Positions 56,471 to 64,000 of a stretch of 64,000 bases of DNA are shown piece by piece (position 1 is the stretch's first letter; the number at the start of each line of letters is the position of its first letter). Made by a program: the position numbers and the translations under genes. The notes below the pieces were generated by a model, which worked only from the letters and a program-made list of their open reading frames with translations, was not told the DNA's origin and made no database searches. The stretch covers positions 1,612,001-1,676,000 of the forward strand of contig CAMRHE010000331.1 in assembly GCA_947044405.1 (NCBI GenBank), read 5' to 3'. This stretch comes from Leptodactylus fallax (lineage: Eukaryota > Chordata > Amphibia > Anura > Leptodactylidae).

Positions 56471-57131
56471 TAAGACCGATTGAGCTCAATGACCTTCAGC
56501 TTCCCACCCCCTTTCCTCCTATCACCACCACCCCTAGATGAGTCTGAAGAGGACCCGCGACTTCTCCTCGTCTTGCGGGTCCTCTTCTTACATTGGGATT
56601 GGTCCATCACCTCCCCCGGTGCGGTTTGGCCAGAGGAGGGATGGACCTCCCCCGCAACTTCTCCCTGAGGAGTTACAGTGGTCGCAGAGACAGTAGCAAC
56701 TTCGGCCCTGGGTGCATCATCTCCTCCTCCAGGCTCCAGGCCAGCCTCCCCCCCAGAGGGCAGGGGGCCCCTCCCCGGAGGGAGACTCAGCAGCCCCTGA
56801 CGGCTCCACCTCTCCCTCTGAAGCCTCCCCTGAGGCCGACGCATCCTCACAGAGGGATTGGTACCGGTTGGGACCTACCACTAGAGGGCCGTCGAGTCTG
56901 CGTTCCTTCGTCGGGGGGGGGGGGGGGAGATGTTTTTGCCCTCACTTTACTCGGTGACTTTCTCCGCTTGACCGTCTCTCCCTCCCTAGCACTGACGTAC
57001 TGAGAAGAAGACGACTGGTCAGCCTCTTCCTCCCTCTGCAGTCTCCTCATCTCCTCAACCAGGGTCGTGCCCACTGCTGCCTCGGCATCAGGATCCGGCC
57101 CAGCAGAGCCAGGGGCAGAAGGAAGGCACAT
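56470..57131 (-). pseudogene. Tx1 ORF1 C-terminal part
   Basis: Two overlapping frames (56847-57131 and 56470-56850) encode a Ser/Arg/Lys-rich tail ending KLKVIELNRS. Its TAA stop overlaps the ATG of ORF2 by one base, giving TAATG. A G-run (GGGGGGGGGGGG, about 56915-56928) explains the frameshift. Confidence 0.7.
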
Positions 57132-57233
57132 AACTCCCTCCCTCTGCTCCCTCCTCCTCTCGCGCCTCCTTGCCCTTGATGGTGGCTGGGCCTTCTCCCT
57201 TTGCCTTTCTCAGACTAGTCTCTCCTCCCCCAC

Positions 57234-59406
57234 TCAACCCTCCGCAGCAGGGACAGCCTCCTCAACTTCTCCCGCTTGCCGAAGGGTGGTGTTGGCGAAA
57301 GACCGTGGACATGCCCCGATCGGGTGCCCAAGGACACCACACAGGTGGCAACGCACCCTGCCACAGGTCGCCGCGAGATATCCCACCTCCCCACACATGG
57401 CGCACTTCTGCACACGGCAGGAGGCGCTCAAGTGTGAGGGGTCACCGCACCTGTGACAGAGTTTTGGCTGCCCCTGGTAGAAGACAAGGATCCTGTCTTT
57501 CCCAAGGAAGGTTGAGGACGGGATATGCATCACCGAGTTATCCTCGTGTCGCAATTTGACCATGAAGGTCCAGGCCCCCGACCATATCCCGAACTCGTCG
57601 AGATTTTTCTTTGGGAAGTCCTTGACCTCCCCAAACCTGTTCAGCCAGGTCATGATGTCCATATAAGAAAGTGACTCGTTACGAGTTAAAACGGTCACTT
57701 TCTTAATGTTATCCTGGCGTGACACCGCCCACACCATAAAGTCACGCCAGGCGGGCTCGTCCTTCACCAGCCTATAGTTTCCCCAGAAGGTTTCTAAGCC
57801 CTCCGGGGTAACAAAGCTGATGTCAAACTCCGAGGAGCTGACAGGATGAATCAGGGCAAAGATGTCGCTTGCCCTGAAACCCATCCCGAGTAGGAGTTCC
57901 ACGACCCCCCTCCTCTGGGGACAAGGGCCGGCTCCCCCCCCACACGAGACGGGCCACGTTCCTCCGTGTCGGCCCCCAACGCCCGGATGTAGGGAGAGTC
58001 CATCTGGTCTCACCTCCTTCCTCTCGGAACTTCCCTAGGCCAAAACGCTTGATCCAGAACCTAAGGTCTCTCGACTGCCCATCTATGGTCATTGTGGACT
58101 GGCCCGCCCGTAAAGCCTCCAGGAGCTGCCGTTGCAAATCGCCGTCCCTGGAGCCGGGCGGAAGACATGATGCACCCCCAGGGGCCCCAGAAGCGACACT
58201 GGCATAGGAGCGTGGGGGCCCGGAGGCCGCAGCAACCTCCGCTGCCGGAGTACCAGCGCCACTCCCAGGGACTCCCGCAGAACTACTTAGCCCAGCCACG
58301 GCAACCGGAGCACCAGAGGCGGCAACAGTCCGCCCTGGCATAGCCGCCGCGGACCGGGTCACTCCAACTGCAGCAGAAGGAACAGCGGCAGAGAGGACAA
58401 CAGGAGCAACAATATCAGGAGCAGTGACAGGAGTAACAACAGGAGCAACGACAGCATCAGGAACAGCATCAGGAACAGCAGCAGAAACAACAGCAGGGAC
58501 AACAGCAGAAATACCAGAAACAACAGGGGCCACAACAGAAATATTACCAGCAGTTGAAACACTTTTTTTAGCAGCAATGGTAATAGCCCCTCCTCCCGCA
58601 GCCTCCCCGACTACAGGCTCTTGGACCCCCATGCATACTACACCACCTTCTTCAGGAATACTACTAATTACCCCTTTTGTCCCACCCGCTTTCCCCTTTA
58701 CCTTACCTGTCTGCTTAACTAGCTTCTCCACTCGTCCATCATTCACACCTGCAGTCTTCCTTCTTACAGCGGGGCCGGCTGCACCACTCGCTGATGGCTT
58801 CCCCACTTTTACCTCGGCCTCCGCATCCACAGTCACCCCGGCACCTGATGTTGTAGGAGGACACGCCCCCTTAGCCCCGGAAGTGACCTCCGCATCACCG
58901 GCTTCATCAGCACTGGAGGAGGATGAGCCATGCCCACCTGCCACTCCCCCTTTCCTACACCTTACTCTGGGGGAAGCCATCGATATTTTAAAACCTCCTA
59001 CCAGGGAGGGAGGTTTCCCTACGCCACTCCCCTCCGCAGGGGGGGCTTCTTTGCCTTTGCCCTTGTCCGCAACTATGAGCTCCTTGTCCGCCACCACCTG
59101 AAAGGTACTATCAGGCGCCATTTTGACTGCTGGCACCCCGGGCACCCCGCCACTTGGCGTGACCCGAGGTGCCTGCGCCTCCCTTTTCTCTCCTGGAGGC
59201 ATCGCAACCTGGGCTGAGGTCCCGGCACGATGCTCCCCAGGCAACGACCTGACAAATTTAAATGTCTCTATCTCTCTTTTTTTTTCCTTCCTTGCCTTCT
59301 TCCTGGTCTTGGCTCCTTTTCCCGCCTCCTCCCCGTCCAGATCTGACATGCTGAATGCTAATTGGTCCATTCTGGACGGGGACTCTAATTGGTAGATTTG
59401 CCTCAT
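57234..59406 (-). pseudogene. Tx1 ORF1 main part with RRM-like and CCHC domains
   Basis: 57823-59406 starts MRQIYQLESPSRMDQLAFSM, then basic and long Ala/Val-rich stretches, and reaches the RRM-like region (QSRDLRFWIKRFGLGKF). 57234-58013 continues in another frame with DIFALIHP, FDISFVTPEGLETFWG and three CCHC knuckles: CHRCGDPSHLSASC, CAMCGEVGYLAATC and CHLCGVLGHPIGAC (about 57314-57466). These bind nucleic acid in the family. A TAG ends the frame near 57234. Confidence 0.8.
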
Positions 59407-60550
59407 CAGCTTCCCCGCCTTCTCCCGAGGCTCCGCCCTCCTCCTCCTCCGTCTCGGGCAGTGGTTGGTTCTCTGGGAGTGTGGGAGATTGCGTCACTTC
59501 CTGCCCTGTCATTCTGACTTCCTGTCTTGTCATTCTGACTTCCTGCTTCACTGCCGGCACTGATGCCTGCGTATACGTGGGTATCAGGCTGCCGCTGCTA
59601 GGGACGGCTGCCCGACTATACTGTACCGCCATGCTGTCATCCGACTCCAGGTCTGACTCACAATAGTCGTCCTCTCCCGAGCTGTCTGAGGACGCGGGGC
59701 CATCCTTCAACAACCGCTCCTGCTGTTTGCGGAAGAAGCGGTCATCGTTCAGCAACTTTTCTCTGAACGGCCCCGCGCCCTCCAGGATCTCCGCACACCT
59801 GGCTTCCAGGGTCTTAATCTGCTTTTTGAGGCTCTTTACTTGCCTGCTGAAAACCGGGCAGTCCTTCCTCGAGGCCGTGTCGCTACGGGCACGAGCGCTT
59901 TGCAGCTCTCCACCCATAGCGAACAGGGACCTCCGGGCCCGGTCATACTCCTCCAGGACCGCCTCGATCCTCCGGCTGTAGATGGCAACCTCTTCTCCAG
60001 CTTTCCGGATGCCCCATCCTGCGGGTGATTGCGGCAGCGATGATGGTAAGCTTGTGTCATTTCTCCTGCTTGCAGGGACCCTTCCAGAGGGAACCGCATA
60101 TCCTGCGGCCGTAGCCCCCTTCGGACCGGCTTCACCCGCCACTGCCGCTGATGTTACCGCCGTGGCTGATGTCGCCGTTTTCACAGATCCACCTGCCGGG
60201 ACTGCTGACACCCCTGTCGCCACCGCTACTCCTGCCGGCGTCGCCCGCTCTACGGACGTCGCTGCTCCCGATGCTGTTCCTGATGCTGCAGCCGCCAATG
60301 TCGCTGCTGCTGCTCCTGATGCTGCTCCCGATGCCGTTGTCCCGGTCGCTTGTCTCATTGAGGCTTGCTGCCTCAGCGACCTCCGCCTGCCCTGCTCTAC
60401 TGGTGCTGTGTCAGCAGACATTCTCCTGCCCCCCGCCTGTAAGGTCCGGGGGGCAGGAGCTCCACGCTCCATGATAAGGCTCCCCTCCGCACGGGGAAGG
60501 GAGTCGGAGCTACGGTATGTAACACACAAAAGACCGAAAACCACACCCAA
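59258..60550 (-). pseudogene. Tx1 ORF1 N-terminal coiled-coil part
   Basis: The likely start is MERGAPAPRT at about 60472. An Ala/Thr/Ser-rich region and then a predicted coiled coil follow (RRIEAVLEEYDRARRSLFAM to EARCAEILEGAGPFREKLL), then a Ser/Asp/Glu-rich region. Copy 1 continues in frame from EGGASGEGG to MRQICQLES, whereas this copy has an extra C near 59417 that shifts it. The ancestral ORF1 could thus be about 1300 codons. Whether one ORF or two is original is uncertain. Confidence 0.6.
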
Positions 60551-60645
60551 TAATCGGTCTCCAAGTATCCAAAAAGCCTCTTAAGCCTCTGGACTCAGGA
60601 GCTCAAACAAGTGTGTCTGACTCCCACAGTTGCCCCGAAGGAATT

Positions 60646-60982
60646 GGAGCAACCCATGTAGCTGGCGGGAGGTGTAAAGTAAAAAATAAATAAATTAAAA
60701 AGCATACTCACCTGTCCCCAGTGCTCCGTTGTCCGCTGCCAGTGTCCATTCAGTCTCGTGCCAGCGACTCCTTGCTGGGAGTCCTGCACCTCATGTGACC
60801 GTGAAGACCAATTAGGTACAGGATTTCCAGAAATGAGGCGCCGCCATGAGACCAAACAGACACAGGCAGGGGAAACGGGGTGCTGGGGATAGGTGAGTAT
60901 GCTTTTTAATTTTTTTTTTTTTTTTTTTTTAATTTTCTTATTTTTACACCTCCCTGGAGGCCGCCACAGTGGTTGCTCCAGT
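60646..60982. mobile_element. MITE with ~100-bp inverted repeats
   Basis: TGGAGCAACC on the left and GGTTGCTCCA on the right are inverted. Both are followed inward by AGGTGTAAA, an AT-rich stretch and AAAAGCATACTCACCT with a CCCCAG. TTAA follows the right end (60984-60987). The left end merges with the Tx1 5' end over TTGGA. Confidence 0.7.
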
Positions 60983-60987
60983 TAATA

Positions 60988-61178
60988 GACAACCTCTTTT
61001 AAGGGGTTGTCTGGGCCAAATTTTTCTATGGTCACTTCACTGGTCCCCCCATACAGTGGTCTCTGCACTGGTCCCCCATACTGTATGGGGAACAGTGATG
61101 TGGTCATTATATTGTGTGGGAGTAGTGATGGGAGCTAACATTCTGTGGAGGGGGGGACATTAAACTGTGTGATGCATA
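60988..61178. other. Repeat-like sequence, unclassified
   Basis: Begins TTTTAAGGGGTTGTCTGGGC, a start shared by many frog MITEs, and contains ACTGGTCCCCCATAC-type words. No right end was found. Confidence 0.3.
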
Positions 61179-61586
61179 TTAAAGGGCTTGTCCAGGGTTA
61201 ATCTTTTTTATGGCCTATGCTTAGGATAGGCCATAAATACCTGATCGGTAGGGGGCTGACACACGGCCCCATCAGCTGTTCGGAGCCACTTCTGGTGCCC
61301 GTTCTGTACACAACACAGGGCAAAAAGCTCCATCCGCTGTATAGCAGTCAGACGACTTCACTGCAGCTCAGCTCCCACTGACTTCAATAAGTGCCGAAAT
61401 ACAGTGAAGGTGCCCGGCTAATACAGAGGACAGAGCTTTCTGCTTCCGGCCCTGTATTGTGTACAGGGCGGGCATCATATGTGGCTTCGTACAGCTGATC
61501 GGTCCGGGGTCGGCCCCCTACAGATCAGGTATCTGTGGCCTATCCTGAGGATAAACTATAACAAATTATGTATGGACAACCTTTAA
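61179..61586. mobile_element. MITE flanked by TTAA
   Basis: TTAAAGGGCTTGTCCA on the left and TGGACAACCTTTAA on the right are inverted. TTAA is present at both ends, as for piggyBac-type target duplications. The inside holds inverted words (CTATGCTTAGGATAGGCCAT against GTGGCCTATCCTGAGGATAA). Confidence 0.65.
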
Positions 61587-61607
61587 TATACCCCATAATG
61601 CCACACT

Positions 61608-61999
61608 TTAAAGAGGTTTTCCAGTATAATTTTTTTCTTTTTTATAATTAGTCCGGGGGAGGTGAATCCCCCCTATCCCCCCAGAAAAAAAACCATACTC
61701 ACCTGTACCCGGTGTCCTCCCAGCACGGTCCGGTCCTGCAGCTCCGCTTCTTTTTGCTGGAGGTGCTCACTGGCTGTGACGTCCCAGGTCCCTTCCCTTA
61801 GGCCGCTGATTGGCCTGAGGGGTCACGTGACGTCACAGGTAGTCATGTGCTGAGGGAACTTCAGCTAGAAGAAAACAACAGAACTGCAGGACCGAACCGC
61901 GCTGGAAGACACTGGGGACAGGAGAGAAAGATTGGGAATTTTTTTTTGTTTTGTTTTTTTCGCCTGCCCTGGCGTAGTTATCCTGCACAACCCATTTAA
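61608..61999. mobile_element. Second MITE flanked by TTAA
   Basis: Left TTAAAGAGGTTTTCCAGTAT, right CTGCACAACCCATTTAA. The inside has CATACTCACCTGTACCC and its partial inverse. It is related in design to 61179-61586 and to 60646-60982. Confidence 0.55.
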
Positions 62000-62828
62000 T
62001 ATCCCCCAGGCTATTGGCCTCCATCACTGCCCCCGCCCCAACAATATAATGATCCCATCAATGGTCCCCATACAGTATAGGGGACCAGTGAAGGAGCCAC
62101 TGTATGGAGTATATACTCCACAGTGGCCCCCAAACAATATTATAAGCTCCCAACAGCCCCCCTCCACTTCGGTGCTATTATTATACTCTGGGGTCTCCTC
62201 AGACCCCAGAGTATAATCGGAGGCCCAGGGAAGGTGATTAAAAATAACAAACATTCATACTCACCTTGCCTTACCTTTTCTTGGCATCCTCGCTCCATCC
62301 TGCCATCTTCACCCTCTTCCGACGTCGCTGCTGAGGCCTGTGATTGGTCCTCAGCGGTCACGTGGGGGCGCACTGACGTCATTACGCGGCCGCGCCCCAT
62401 GTGACCGCTGGGGCCTAATCACAGGTCTCAGTCACATGACGAAAGAGCGCCGGAGGGAAGGCTGTGCCCAGGAGAGGTGAGAATATGTATTTATTATTTT
62501 CAGTCACCTCCCCCTGGGTGCCCTGCCCTGCCATCTATTGGAAATGGGCCTGCAATATGCCAGGGCCCCTTTCCAATAACAGTATGTATAGCGGTCAGGG
62601 AACCAGGCTTTCCCCGACCGCTATCATAGTGGTCCGGGGCCCGACCATCTCCAGTTGGTCACGGGCACCATACCTGCGACCGCTGATCAGGGGCCCGATC
62701 GGGATGGTCAGGATCCTGATCGGGCCCCTGACCAATGCATCTGCATTGGCAACATGAGGACTAATAGTCGGGGCTCGGGGCCCATCGGGGGATTCACCGG
62801 TTCCCTAGTGGGCCAGTCCGACCCTGCC
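62000..62828. other. Repeat-like intergenic sequence, unassigned
   Basis: Contains several short inverted words (for example ATCAGGGGCCCGATCGGGAT near 62695 and GGGGCCCTGGC-like pairs). It may be one or two old DNA-transposon remnants. No gene was seen. Confidence 0.3.
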
Positions 62829-64000
62829 CACGGTTTTCAATACCACTGTTACACCGATGACACTCAAATATTTCCCTCTGGCCCATACGTCTCTGCTCTG
62901 CTATCCAGAGTCTAAGTGTCAAACAGCCATTGCCTCCTTCTCCTCCTCCAGAACATTTCATTGTCTTCCCCCCACCTCACACAGCCCCCTAAACTGACCC
63001 ATCTATTGAAGCTGATGGTTTCACACATCCATTTTCCTTGGCTAACCGTATCCTTCAAGTCTCACACTCAACTCCTCCTGTCACCTGCTACTCAAGAACA
63101 TTCATTGAACCTTCTCCTTCCTTCTATAGCTCTCTCCTCTATGGTCTCCCACCAAATGTTCTCGCCTAATTCATCTCTCCCCACTAAAAACCCCTTCACT
63201 GTCTATCCATTGCCCAGCGAATAGAGTTTAAAATGTTACTGCTGACATACAAAGCCATCCACAACCTGTCCCCTCCATACATCTCTGACCTAATCTCCCA
63301 CTCCCACTAAAATCCCTTTTGCTGTCTCAAGGCTTGGTGAGTCAAAAGCAAATTGAGGATTTGTTACATCCAATAGAGGGCGCATGAGCTCCCCAGCTCC
63401 TTTCCCATAATGCCTTGTGATATGTAGATGCTAAGTAGAGGGCAAAAGGCAATTAAAATCTCTACACACCTTTACTGGTGCTCTCCTCAATGTGAGAGAT
63501 TCTTGTCCCTAATCTCCCACTATCTGCCCACACGTAACCTCCGATCCTCTCAAGACCTTCGTTTTTGCTCTGCTCTTATCTGCTCTTCACACAACCTCCT
63601 CCAAGACTCTTCCGACGCATCCCCCATAATCTTGAACTCAACACCATGATACATAAGACTGTCCCCCACAATCACAAGCTTCAAGTGGACCCTGAAGTCT
63701 TATCTCTTCAGGAAGACCTACAACCTCCAATAGCACTACTGCCACCACACCACCATCTGTACAGACCCTACCATCACCTATTGTCACTGTTCCCCTTCCC
63801 TCATAGATTGTAAACCCTTGTGGGCAGGGCCCTCAATCCCGTTGTGCCAGTTGGTTACTATGTTAGAACTGTACTTGTTTTGTTTATTTTGTATTTAGTA
63901 TGTAAACCCTCAAATGTACAGCAACATGGAGTTAATATAATAATGTACAGCACCATGGGATTAATATAATAATGTACAGCACTATGGGATTAATATAATA
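62829..64000 (+). mobile_element. L2 LINE, decayed 3' part
   Basis: GFQYHCYTDDTQIF (about 62832-62875) is the RT catalytic region with T for A. Decayed thumb and C-terminal sequence follow, then the well-kept RIEFKMLLLTYKA region (about 63215) and the L2 tail with ATAATGTACAGCACCATGGG repeats running off the window end. Interrupted at 63303-63508. Confidence 0.8.
63303..63508. mobile_element. 206-bp SINE-like insertion inside L2
   Basis: Flanked by the 13-bp repeat CTAATCTCCCACT (63290-63302 and 63509-63521). The L2 reading on either side joins when it is removed. No pol III box or known family was recognised. Confidence 0.65.

Larger units (their letters stand above)
52077..60648 (-). mobile_element. 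Tx1-clade LINE, copy 2 (near full length)
   Basis: About 8.6 kb. From the 5' end: 5' UTR, ORF1 region (about 60470 to 56470), ORF2 (56470 to 53173) with endonuclease and RT, and a 3' UTR ending in CTAATAAAATAG at 52077. ORF2 motifs and the CCHC-rich ORF1 place it in the L1-related Tx1 group of frogs and fish. Tx1 elements often insert at specific sequences. Here the 5' end touches a MITE terminus and the 3' end touches another Tx1 copy. Confidence 0.88.

Overview
The window looks like nuclear DNA of an amphibian, most likely a frog or toad. There is no bacterial-style gene organisation. It contains a KRAB/C2H2 zinc-finger gene with the N-terminal exon modules typical of anuran zinc-finger clusters, and almost everything else is transposable elements: L2, CR1/Rex-like, L1 and Tx1-clade LINEs, a DIRS element, Ty3/gypsy elements, an endogenous retrovirus, Tc1, PIF/Harbinger-like and TTAA-flanked MITEs, and tRNA-derived SINEs. 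The species cannot be named from the sequence alone.

Layout. 1-14370 is DNA lying downstream of another zinc-finger gene whose last codons open the window. It has a paralogous copy at 37854-45655. Copy 1 carries a minus-strand LINE (216-2544) and a nested set: a 476-bp insertion, inside it an old LTR element with one long coiled-coil ORF and no pol (3476-13633), and inside that, antisense, a young-looking env-less endogenous retrovirus (6520-13001). Next come an L2 endonuclease fragment, a MITE and a broken Tc1 element (14380-17400), a C-rich satellite (17740-19320), a likely CpG-type promoter with a first exon (about 19540-19705), a 37-bp minisatellite (19710-20990) and a 31-bp minisatellite (22715-23566).

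Zinc-finger locus (about 19.6-37.9 kb). A roughly 5.2-kb block holding five 5' exons and an L2 insertion is tandemly duplicated (about 24.0-29.0 kb and 29.0-34.3 kb). A single zinc-finger exon with 13 fingers follows at 36401-37737. Either set of five exons splices in frame to the finger exon, giving about 630 residues. The finger exon now ends at an early TAG, with fossil finger sequence after it.

38.3-44.2 kb is a Ty3/gypsy element of the Gmr1 type: integrase lies before reverse transcriptase, and the gag carries a SCAN-like capsid region. Its 3' LTR is missing from the first few bases onward. 45.7-49.1 kb holds unassigned DNA and a DIRS fragment. 49.1-60.6 kb is two Tx1-clade LINEs on the minus strand, joined head to tail: a nearly full-length copy and a second copy reduced to its 5' half. 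60.6-62.0 kb holds MITEs, and 62.8-64.0 kb is another L2 copy carrying a SINE-like insertion.

Only the zinc-finger gene looks like a potentially working host gene. All of the transposon ORFs have stops, frameshifts or truncations. Coordinates of repeat edges were read by eye, and family names rest on motifs rather than database searches.
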